This document shows, piece by piece, positions 18,220 through 26,182 of a stretch of 64,000 bases of DNA. Source of the DNA: Candidatus Njordarchaeum guaymasense (GTDB taxonomy: Archaea > Asgardarchaeota > Njordarchaeia > Njordarchaeales > Njordarchaeaceae). The number at the start of each line of letters is the position of its first letter. Within the stretch, counting starts at the first letter, position 1. Position numbers and translations under genes: made by a program. The DNA lies in NCBI GenBank assembly GCA_030587605.1, contig JAUQYT010000281.1, positions 14,744 through 78,743 on the forward strand. The letters run 5' to 3'. Below the pieces are notes generated by a model. The model made no database searches. It was not told the DNA's origin and saw nothing but the letters and a program-made list of their open reading frames with translations.

Positions 18220-19371
18220 TTATTCCGTTTTCTGCTCCTCTTTCCTCCTAGATAGGACCCAACTCTTCGCTTTGTAGAAGTGTAGCGGTCCTCTCAAGGT
18301 CCTAGGACCTATCTTACCCTGTCTACACCATTCATCTTGTGGGCTACATACCCCAAACGTTTGTAGTTTGGGGCAGCCAAATGACTTGTACTTAGTTCCT
18401 CCTCCTCTCATTCCCATGGCGTGTTCCACGTAGTAACGGGTCCTTGCGACGTCGAAGTCAGGGACTTTGGAGAACGCCTGAAGAATATCATCGGTGTCCT
18501 TGCCTACATTGGATAAGAAGAAGACTAGCGCTAACCGCTCGTTGTGACTTACTCCAATTCCCCTGTTTAGCTTATCCAAGATCTGCTTGATACACCCTGG
18601 GTAAGCGCTTTCTCCACCACCCAAACCCTCTACGTCGTATTGCTGCAATTCACCGACCCTTTTCTTGACTTTTCTCGAGATTCTTTCGACAGCCTCCCTC
18701 AGATTTGGCGGCAGATCCTTCGTTGAGGGAAGTTCTCTTGAGGGCTTGAGGCCACTTCTACCTATCCTTACTTTGATGGCCTCTTCAATTAAGCGGGCTA
18801 CGTCAGGCTTGAGTAAGTAAACCCATCCTCTATTCACGGGTCTGTTAACTAGCTTCCAATAGGCGTCGTGGAAATTCTGAGCGACATTCACATAGTCGGT
18901 GAAGAACAGTTTCCACTCGAATATTCTTCCCCCGATGACTTCTTTCTTGGTTTGAGTCGCCTTCTGGTAGACTAGTTGCCAAGATCTATCGCCAAGGTTT
19001 CCAGGCGTAGTTGCCAAAAAAACTATCTTTGCATCATCTTCGTTCTCCAGCAGAACTCCGACATACTTGGATACGGCAGTCGCGAATCTCCTCAAAACAT
19101 ACTCGTTTCCTACAATGGTGATGAACATTCTGGCAGTTGGATATGCAAGTATGATTTCCTCAGGTCTTCTCCTAGAGTTAGGGAAGATCACGCCAGTACC
19201 AAGCGTTGAATCAATCCAGGATTCTGCCTCGGAGATCACATCTTTGTAGCCATCAAGCTCTGCCAAATCTACTTCTTTGTCTTTGATGTACTCGGCTGCC
19301 TGCATGGACCAGAAATGCTTAGCTAGGTCGGTGAGTGGAAGCATCTGAGCGCTCAAGCTCTCTTTCACCAT
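18220..19371 (-). CDS. priL: DNA primase large subunit (4Fe-4S)
   Basis: 383 residues. The N-terminal helical domain binds PriS. The C-terminal domain carries four cysteines expected to hold a 4Fe-4S cluster: Cys260, Cys333, Cys342 and Cys349, in the segments AYPGC, FGCPKLQ, GVCSP and EWCRQG. The subunit controls primer initiation and length. It is the first gene of a three-gene minus-strand unit with priS and a Nudix hydrolase. The ATG at 19371 faces a divergent coiled-coil gene across a 134-base promoter region. Confidence 0.95.
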   Translation of the reverse strand: MVKESLSAQMLPLTDLAKHFWSMQAAEYIKDKEVDLAELDGYKDVISEAESWIDSTLGTGVIFPNSRRRPEEIILAYPTARMFITIVGNEYVLRRFATAVSKYVGVLLENEDDAKIVFLATTPGNLGDRSWQLVYQKATQTKKEVIGGRIFEWKLFFTDYVNVAQNFHDAYWKLVNRPVNRGWVYLLKPDVARLIEEAIKVRIGRSGLKPSRELPSTKDLPPNLREAVERISRKVKKRVGELQQYDVEGLGGGESAYPGCIKQILDKLNRGIGVSHNERLALVFFLSNVGKDTDDILQAFSKVPDFDVARTRYYVEHAMGMRGGGTKYKSFGCPKLQTFGVCSPQDEWCRQGKIGPRTLRGPLHFYKAKSWVLSRRKEEQKTE

Positions 19372-19505
19372 GTATATCGTTTACCTATCTCCCAAAAATA
19401 AACCCAACGAGGCTAATGAGTAACCACAACTAGTTGAGGAGATAACACTTTAAAGGTTCCTAACACTTTTTATTTGAGTTACACCATGTATTAAACGGTG
19501 ATACC

Positions 19506-20312
19506 TTGTCTTCTCCACCAGATAGTGAGGTAATAGCTACTCTCCGGTCTGAGCTTGAAAAGCTGAAGTATGATTACTCGTTACTACTCCGGGAGAGAAA
19601 TAGGATCGCAGGAGAAATATCATCATTAGGAGAAGCCCTATCTGAATGCCAGAGGGGCAGAGCCGAACTTGAATCAGCTCTCCGAAGGATCAAAAGCACC
19701 GAGATGTCTCCGGGCTTCGGCGAAGCAACATCTAGCAGGTTAGCGTTTCTAGAGAAAGAAGTTGAATCACTTTCGAAAACAAGTAGCGAACTTGAGAGTC
19801 TACTGTTCAGGTCACTGATGAGCGAGCCAGGAATAAAAGAGAAGCTTAGAGACTTCCTCTTGAGAGAAGGTTCTCTTAGGTACAGAGTCTTGCTACTCGT
19901 GACCGAAAGGGGAAGCATTGAAGTAATTGAACTCATCAGACTGACCGGGCTTGATCAATCAACGGTGAAGAAAGCAATCGATATCCTATCTGAGGAACAT
20001 GCAGTTGAAGTCCACGGCTCACTGATAACGGTCCGAGGTGCGTTCAAGTTGCCGCCAGCAGAAGAATGGCGAGGTATGTCCATAGACAAAGTATTTGATG
20101 AGGTCGAAAGGTACTGCATCCTAGTAAACACCCCTGACCTGATTGCTCAAGCGCTCCAAGCTTTAAAGGACAATGTGGAAGAGAAGGTCAGAACCCGAGG
20201 AACATTCGTTTTTGATATTGGCAAAGAAATCCAGCAATGGAAGAAAGGCGCCGGCAACTTGCAGGAACTACAGTTCAAGCTTCGAGATTGGAAATCAAGG
20301 GCGTACCGGTAG
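19506..20312 (+). CDS. Coiled-coil protein with winged-helix domain, function unknown
   Basis: 268 residues starting at TTG with GGTG upstream. Residues 5-105 form a heptad-rich coiled coil (RSELEKLKYDYSLLLRER and later repeats). A winged-helix-like domain follows at about 115-180 (YRVLLLVTERGSIEVIELIRLTGLDQSTVKKAI), then a helical C-terminal region ending in Arg-rich sequence. It is transcribed divergently from priL. The layout resembles archaeal conserved coiled-coil/wHTH proteins whose roles are unproven. A DNA-associated or scaffolding role is possible. Confidence 0.72.
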   Translation: MSSPPDSEVIATLRSELEKLKYDYSLLLRERNRIAGEISSLGEALSECQRGRAELESALRRIKSTEMSPGFGEATSSRLAFLEKEVESLSKTSSELESLLFRSLMSEPGIKEKLRDFLLREGSLRYRVLLLVTERGSIEVIELIRLTGLDQSTVKKAIDILSEEHAVEVHGSLITVRGAFKLPPAEEWRGMSIDKVFDEVERYCILVNTPDLIAQALQALKDNVEEKVRTRGTFVFDIGKEIQQWKKGAGNLQELQFKLRDWKSRAYR

Positions 20313-20595
20313 CTCGAATACCTGGGCTAGTTATGCCCATGTAAAATCAGGACTATACTGAAGCATTAGGCATGTGCAGAATCCTTTGTTGTTGATTCTT
20401 ACCATGTCCAAGTTGAGTCTAATGAGTTATTTTCCTGTCTCTTAATCCTATGCGAGAGTGTATTCGTGTTCTCGGCTCCAGCATAGGAGAAGGGTGAAGA
20501 GGGTGGTCTCAGATGGATGATTTATGTGTGTAGAACTACCTAGTGTGAGACGATGGCTGACCTGTGTCCCAATATATTGAATCGGTGAGACTAGT

Positions 20596-21474
20596 ATGAA
20601 GTACGAGCATAATCGTAAGATGAAAGCAGGCGCCCTCTCCTCTGAGGATAGGGCTTACTTGCTCGGCCTGTATTTTGCAGATGGGTGTCTTGATAAACAC
20701 AGCAGGTCCAGCTGTCGTCTGAGGGTCTACTTACAGGGGGATGAGATGGAGATCGCAAGTAGGGTCGCGGAGATGCTTACACGCTCAGAGCTGAGTCCTC
20801 ACATATATCGAGAAAAAAGATGCAATTCAGTAATTGTCAGCGCTGATGCTGTGAATCTAACCTCTCTATTCCCAGAGAAAAAAAGATATCTTTCCTTGGA
20901 AGATGGCGGAAAGGGATGGGTGTCAAGGGAGGGTCTGAACGGCAAGCTTGGTGTCCCATTTATTGCAGGTCTCCTTGATGGTGATGGATGCATTAGAGCA
21001 GCATCTGGTAGGCTAGGCATTTTTGGCTGTGTAAGGACGCATTGGGTCTTCGGTCAGATGAAGTACTTGTTTCTAGTTGACTTCTTAATCGAGTACATGA
21101 AAGGACTGGCTTCGAAAAGCACTTGCGTCACCTACCGGAGTGACGGAAAGAGAGACATCTATATTCTAGCTTCCGGTAGGAAAGCTTTGATCGATGCTGG
21201 TATAGCCAAGTGGTCTTATAAGATTGCCAGATATCTTGTAAGAGTTGGGGAGATCAAGGAAGAGATTACTAATCTCAAGTCAAAATTCTGCGCTGTTTCG
21301 CAAGTTGCCCAAAGACTAAATGTCTGGCCACAAACTGTGAGAAAATGGTGTAAACGGGGTTACATAAGACACATTCGTATTCGCGGTCACGGATCATTGT
21401 CTGGTAACTACCGCTACGTTGTTCCAATTGAGGAAGTCAATAGAATCCAGGCAAACATCCCGAGTCATAAGTGA
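20596..21474 (+). CDS. Free-standing LAGLIDADG-type homing-endonuclease-like protein with C-terminal HTH
   Basis: 292 residues. Two LAGLIDADG-type motifs are visible: YLLGLYFADG at about residues 23-32 and FIAGLLDGDG at about 122-131, each ending in the acidic Asp that binds metal. The last 60 residues form a MerR/excisionase-like helix-turn-helix (VSQVAQRLNVWPQTVRKWCKRGYI, then IPIEEV-like wing). It is not embedded in an intein or intron that I can recognise. The start is ATG at 20596 with GGTGAG about 9 bases upstream. A longer paralogue with two such HTH modules lies at 31844-33091. It could be an active homing endonuclease or a domesticated DNA-binding regulator. Confidence 0.82.
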   Translation: MKYEHNRKMKAGALSSEDRAYLLGLYFADGCLDKHSRSSCRLRVYLQGDEMEIASRVAEMLTRSELSPHIYREKRCNSVIVSADAVNLTSLFPEKKRYLSLEDGGKGWVSREGLNGKLGVPFIAGLLDGDGCIRAASGRLGIFGCVRTHWVFGQMKYLFLVDFLIEYMKGLASKSTCVTYRSDGKRDIYILASGRKALIDAGIAKWSYKIARYLVRVGEIKEEITNLKSKFCAVSQVAQRLNVWPQTVRKWCKRGYIRHIRIRGHGSLSGNYRYVVPIEEVNRIQANIPSHK

Positions 21475-21732
21475 GGATGCAGAACATGTGAAGCAAGGTG
21501 CGCTGATACGCCGTCGCTAGGATATAGGTATCCAATTGTCGACGCAATAGTGGAATAGTGAAGTTTAATATCGTGATTTGGCGTAGCGTTAGACGGCGAC
21601 GATGACGATTTTATCCCCGTGTGATGATTGGGCGTATCGATGATCATTGGAAGAGCCGGAGTCGAGTCGCCACCTGGCATTTTTCTTCACGTTATCCGTG
21701 AAATGGAGTTCAAATGAGAGGTATGCAGTTCC

Positions 21733-22476
21733 TTATTCTTGGGGATCGCTCTTCCATGGCCTACGTTTGTTCGATGGTAGTTTCTCAAGAGAGCTTTTTA
21801 TGGCATTGTATTGGCTCGTCCACTCATCAAGAAAAACAAGTAGGTTCCTTTCCTCTGTTCTTTTCCTTTTGGGAGGTATTCTCTCGAGTTCCTGCAGTGG
21901 TTCGCGCGTCCCTGTCTTGTAGGCTGTAACCAGCTTTCGAGAGACTCTGTGTGCATCTTCATTGAAGAGGATTCTTGTCTCTTTCAAAGTTAGTCTAGAC
22001 CTAACTTTTCTCAGTGCTATAAGTGCTTCATGGACTCCGCTTAGGTTGAGAACGATTGCTGCTAGGAGAAGTTCGCCGACAGCCGCCATTCTTCTGGCCC
22101 AACTATATTGATCCCTGCTTCCGATCATGAGCGGAATCGCTTCCTCGCAACACCTGATCGAGATTTCAGACTCCCCAGAGGAAAAGAGACAGTCGGCAAT
22201 CTCAAGCAAGACATGACCACACTTACCAAGGTCCCCTGCCGAATAGTAGTACTTCATGTTTTCAGAGAGGTGAGCTGTGGCAAGCCAATATTCTCCTGAC
22301 TCCTTGTAGGAATGAGAAACCTGCATAATTTTGAAGGTTACCTTCGTCTGCTCCTGTTCATCATCAAGATTCAACGGCATCTTCAAACTGAGTTTTAGAT
22401 TCTTTCTCCCATCAAGCAGGGCTGTAATGCAGTCAATCAGACTGCCTAAATCATCACGTGATGCGGCATTCCCCAT
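21733..22476 (-). CDS. Helical (TPR/SNAP-like) protein, function unknown
   Basis: 247 residues, nearly all helical, with repeats of the form SYKESGEYWLATAHLSENMKYYYSAGDLGKCG that look like a TPR or SNAP-type alpha-solenoid. The C-terminal 60 residues are basic and probably flexible. The ATG at 22476 starts in an intergenic region shared divergently with the gene at 22744. No catalytic motif is visible. The pattern is like the smaller protein at 1977-2432, suggesting a family of solenoid proteins in this genome. Confidence 0.7.
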   Translation of the reverse strand: MGNAASRDDLGSLIDCITALLDGRKNLKLSLKMPLNLDDEQEQTKVTFKIMQVSHSYKESGEYWLATAHLSENMKYYYSAGDLGKCGHVLLEIADCLFSSGESEISIRCCEEAIPLMIGSRDQYSWARRMAAVGELLLAAIVLNLSGVHEALIALRKVRSRLTLKETRILFNEDAHRVSRKLVTAYKTGTREPLQELERIPPKRKRTEERNLLVFLDEWTSQYNAIKSSLEKLPSNKRRPWKSDPQE

Positions 22477-22743
22477 AATTCAATGTTCCTCGAACATAAC
22501 CAAACAATCCAGCTAGTATATATCGTCTTTGAACAAGAAAAAAGATCCCAGTTCTTATCTTCTGAGAATATCGCAATCAGGAAGGTCCTAACCCGTACAG
22601 CGGAATCCACTCTGGCTTAGTTTACTTAAGGTTATCTGCAAAGATTCTTATCCCAAATCTGTCACAATATAGGATGTGGAACTAATCAGCAGTTTTTCGT
22701 CACTACTATTTAACGATTAAACAGGTAACTTGAGGAGTTTCAG

Positions 22744-23829
22744 TTGGAGATAAACTGGCGACGCTTTGAACCTGTCATAGGAAGTCAGAAAGAGTTCAGA
22801 GCAGTTGTTAACGAAACAACGTCACTAATAGCTGCGCACCGGGCACGGGACATAGTGTATACTGTGAAGAAAGAGCTGACCAAGTACAAGATACATGTTA
22901 CGGCTTCCGAGGCTCCCGTCATCAATTTCATGCCTGGTGTTGAGCCTCAGCCATGGGAACAGGTCGTCGCCTCACCGGAGATATTCAGCGAAATCTTCTC
23001 AGTCGACTATGCCCTGAGAAGCGTTCTCGGAAAAGACTATGGACTGAACATCGACTCTGTCCGTCTATGCTACGGGCGCGGGTCCTCTGATTACATAACT
23101 CTTGACGAAAAGGATCTTAGGGAACTGGGCATAAACCCGACTGTACGCGGATTAGAAGATTTCGTAGGATCACATAAGGATTCAGTAGTTGGCTTCACCG
23201 TAAGGAATTACGACATGAAGGAAGCGAACCTCGTATTCTTCGAAGCATCGCTGAACAAATCTTTGAGCGACATACGCTCCGTAAGAACCAGGGTACTGAC
23301 GAGCATGTCCCAAAAATCAATCTACGCGATGGAGCAACACATATCATATGGACTGCAGCAGTACATACTAATCACGGTGAATGAACTTTCAGATACAGTA
23401 GTAAAACTGCTTCAGGCAATGGGGATCGACTTCACTTCAATCTACAGGCGAAAACTTTTCTCGATAAATGAGTGGGGAAGGGTTGAGTGCGAGTTAAATG
23501 AACAGAACATGATGGGATACATACGAACATTCTACTCAATGCTAACTAGTGAAGAGATCTTCCAACTCATTTCGGTCGCGAAGGACAGCAGCCTCAGCTT
23601 CGACGTAATATGTACAATGGCCAGACTGCTGAATGAAGTGAAGAAAGAGCGGTTGAGAAACCCATCTGTAAGCGGAAAACTTAGGACAGCAGATTTCGTG
23701 GTTGCGGCCAAAGTCGCAGCAAGTGAAAGCGGTACCAAAATGTCGAACGAGGACATTGCCAAGAACCTAGGAGTTCCACACGAGGAGCTTGAAAGAATAG
23801 AAGAGGAGCTTCGGAGGGTCCTCCTATAG
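22744..23829 (+). CDS. Conserved hypothetical protein with C-terminal HTH-like segment
   Basis: 361 residues of mixed alpha/beta composition that I do not recognise. No membrane segment, signal peptide or nucleotide-binding motif is visible. The final 45 residues (MSNEDIAKNLGVPHEELERIEEEL) look like a helix-turn-helix of the type that binds DNA or mediates contacts. The start is TTG at 22744 with GAGGAG 6 bases upstream, a strong ribosome site. It is divergent from the helical repeat gene to its left and likely monocistronic. Confidence 0.72.
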   Translation: MEINWRRFEPVIGSQKEFRAVVNETTSLIAAHRARDIVYTVKKELTKYKIHVTASEAPVINFMPGVEPQPWEQVVASPEIFSEIFSVDYALRSVLGKDYGLNIDSVRLCYGRGSSDYITLDEKDLRELGINPTVRGLEDFVGSHKDSVVGFTVRNYDMKEANLVFFEASLNKSLSDIRSVRTRVLTSMSQKSIYAMEQHISYGLQQYILITVNELSDTVVKLLQAMGIDFTSIYRRKLFSINEWGRVECELNEQNMMGYIRTFYSMLTSEEIFQLISVAKDSSLSFDVICTMARLLNEVKKERLRNPSVSGKLRTADFVVAAKVAASESGTKMSNEDIAKNLGVPHEELERIEEELRRVLL

Positions 23830-24027
23830 CATAGGAAAAAGCCCTGACTTTTTACGTCTCACAGCCATCTTCTGTTGTCCGTCTATCACTCTCTCATTGC
23901 CACTACTTTGCACTTGTCTGGGCTTTTCACGACCTCGCATGGAACCTCCATGCCTTGATATATCTTCATGCCTGTTTCCTTGCATTTCTTGGTGTTTGAG
24001 TCGAAGCTGCTGCAAACCATTTTCCAT
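23824..24027 (-). CDS. Possible small basic protein (67 residues)
   Basis: A short minus-strand frame with ATG at 24027, GGAG 4 bases upstream, and a TATA-like TTTTTAAAT (24060-24068) placed so that transcription would begin about 10 bases before the start. The product is very polar and basic, with no recognisable motif, and its end overlaps the tail of the convergent gene by six bases. The promoter geometry is the main support; composition does not prove coding. Confidence 0.35.
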   Translation of the reverse strand: MENGLQQLRLKHQEMQGNRHEDISRHGGSMRGREKPRQVQSSGNERVIDGQQKMAVRRKKSGLFPML

Positions 24028-24059
24028 GCATCTCCAGTAATGAATGTAACATGGGGTCT

Positions 24060-24068
24060 ATTTAAAAA
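24060..24068 (-). promoter_or_regulatory. TATA box candidate for the 67-residue ORF
   Basis: Minus-strand TTTTTAAAT about 37 bases before the ATG at 24027, giving an expected start of transcription near 24037-24040. Confidence 0.4.
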
Positions 24069-24323
24069 TTAAGCGAAATTATGCCGTTTGCGGGTTTTCT
24101 GTTGCAAGTTTCGCAACCAACTTCCCGGCGTCTTTAAGAGATTGGCGGATAAAACAGCTTTGAGGAGAAAAGGAGGTGCCTCCGCCCTCTTTGCGTTAAC
24201 TTGTCGCAACATTAGTGGCACTAGCAAGGTAATATTATGTGAACGCCATATTCTACGCTATCTTTAGTCAAACGGTCTTTCTCGAATAGTGATCATGGAT
24301 TATAAGAACGGAGGGCTTGACAA

Positions 24324-25865
24324 TTGGGAAAGGAGCTTCTTGTCGCCATAGATGCTGGAACGACGGGTTGCAGAACAATCATATTTGGCATCGATGGTAC
24401 CGTGGTTTCCCAAGCATATGAAGAGTACCCGAGCGTGTTCCCTTCCCCGTCTTGGGTTGAACAAGATGCTTCAGCTTGGTGGAGAGCAGCGTGCACTACA
24501 GCCAAGAGCACCATCAAGAAATCCGGGGTTAAACCCCATGACATCCGAGGAATCAGCGTAGCCAACCAAAGGGAAACTACTGTTCCAGTTGACTCAAAAG
24601 GAGAACCTCTAAGAAAAGCTATAGTGTGGCAAGATCGACGAACGACAGGAGAATGTGATGAAATTGCCTCAAGAATAGGCGTTGAGGAGATCTACTCAGT
24701 AACAGGCTTGACAGTAGACCCATATTTCTCAGCGCCCAAGATACTCTGGATGAAGAACAAAGAGCCAGAGATCTTCTCAAAGGCCCACAAGTTTCTCCTC
24801 GTTCACGACTTCATTGCAGTGAAACTGAGCGGTGAGTTTGTAACCGACCATAGCAACGCTTCGCGAACGATGCTCTTCGACATAAGGAAAATGGATTGGT
24901 CAGACAAGATATGCGATGGACTTGAGATCCCAAGAGAGAAGATGCCAACTCTACATCCATCCGGCAAAGTCGTGGGAGAAGTTACACCCAAAGCCTCCAA
25001 GGAAACTGGGTTTGCAGCAGGAACTCCGGTCATCACGGGAGCGGGAGACCAGCAAGCGGCCGCCGTAGGTGTAGGTGTAACAGAAGCAGGGCGAGTAAAA
25101 GCAACGACTGGAACAGGAACCTTCATCCTCGCGTTCCTGAACGAACCCAAGTACGACAATAAGAGGAGGGTTCTATGTAGCTGCCACGCTGTGCCTGGAA
25201 AGTGGGTGAATGAAGCCAGCATCTTCACAACAGGAGCCGTGTACAGGTGGTTCAGAGATCAGTTCTCACAAGCCCAAAAGATGGAAGCTGAGCGCTCCGG
25301 GAGAGATCCCTACGAGTTGTTGAATGACGAGGCAGCTAAGGTACCGCCTGGTTCAAGAGGTATACTGCTCGTTCCTCATTGTATGGGGTCCGGGGCCCCG
25401 CATTGGAACCCGCTTGACAGAGGCATAATCGTCGGTTTCACGCTTGGACATGAGAGAGGTTGCCTGATTAGAGCAATCATGGAGGGTACAGCTTTTGAAA
25501 TCAGGGAGAACGTCGAAGTGATGAAGGAGATGAAGACCAGCATCCGCGAAATAAGAGTAGCTGGAGGAGCAACCCGAAGCTCTACTTGGAATCAAATACA
25601 GGCAAATGTAACAGGTCTTCCCGTGCTTAAAGGCTCAGTGGAAGAAGCAACCTCACTGGGAGCGGCGATAATAGCGGGCGTAGGCGCAGGGATCTATAAG
25701 GGCGTAACTGAGGCAGCGAACGAGATGGTTAAGGTGACCGAGCGATATACTCCAGATCAAAAGACCCACGAATTCTACTCGAAGCTCTACCGGGTTTACG
25801 AGAGAACTTATCGGACATTGTCCATTGAAAACATCTTCAAAGACTTGTCATCAATAGTATCATAA
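24324..25865 (+). CDS. FGGY-family carbohydrate kinase (xylulokinase/glycerol kinase-like)
   Basis: 513 residues with both FGGY domains. The N-terminal phosphate loop is AIDAGTTGCRTIIF. ANQRET and VWQDRRT fit the substrate side. GAGDQQAAAVG and TGTGTFI form the second nucleotide region, and VAGGATRSSTWNQIQA matches the FGGY C-terminal signature. The catalytic Asp is probably in GAGD. The pattern fits sugar or polyol kinases such as xylulokinase or glycerol kinase, and the sequence alone does not choose. The start is TTG at 24324 with GGAGGG about 8 bases upstream. It has no sugar transporter or dehydrogenase beside it. Confidence 0.88.
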   Translation: MGKELLVAIDAGTTGCRTIIFGIDGTVVSQAYEEYPSVFPSPSWVEQDASAWWRAACTTAKSTIKKSGVKPHDIRGISVANQRETTVPVDSKGEPLRKAIVWQDRRTTGECDEIASRIGVEEIYSVTGLTVDPYFSAPKILWMKNKEPEIFSKAHKFLLVHDFIAVKLSGEFVTDHSNASRTMLFDIRKMDWSDKICDGLEIPREKMPTLHPSGKVVGEVTPKASKETGFAAGTPVITGAGDQQAAAVGVGVTEAGRVKATTGTGTFILAFLNEPKYDNKRRVLCSCHAVPGKWVNEASIFTTGAVYRWFRDQFSQAQKMEAERSGRDPYELLNDEAAKVPPGSRGILLVPHCMGSGAPHWNPLDRGIIVGFTLGHERGCLIRAIMEGTAFEIRENVEVMKEMKTSIREIRVAGGATRSSTWNQIQANVTGLPVLKGSVEEATSLGAAIIAGVGAGIYKGVTEAANEMVKVTERYTPDQKTHEFYSKLYRVYERTYRTLSIENIFKDLSSIVS

Positions 25866-26182
25866 CCCGCTTGGAATCCAATTTCATCTTGCCCAGATCT
25901 CGGAAAAAACAGCACGCCGCATATCTGGAAACAGAAATCCCTATGGGGAGCTCAGACTTATTGAACCCATAACAATTATATTACCATTAAACCACCAATA
26001 CTTGAATCTGTCATCACTAATAATCGCAACTAGCCGTTCCAAGGCTGGATTCCCTTTAAAAAAGATCTCCAACTGGAGTGATCATTTCCGCAACTATTAT
26101 ATTGCGAGACCCTATACACTAATGAGAACACTTCCTAAGAAAATCTAGCACGTCATTCTACTGAACACGGTGATGGATTGCC
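25866..26182. other. Intergenic region upstream of the surface-protein gene
   Basis: About 320 AT-rich bases. AATTATATTACC near 25973-25984 and TATTATATTGCG near 26093-26104 on the plus strand are TATA-like and could drive the surface-protein gene. No gene is seen. Confidence 0.4.
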
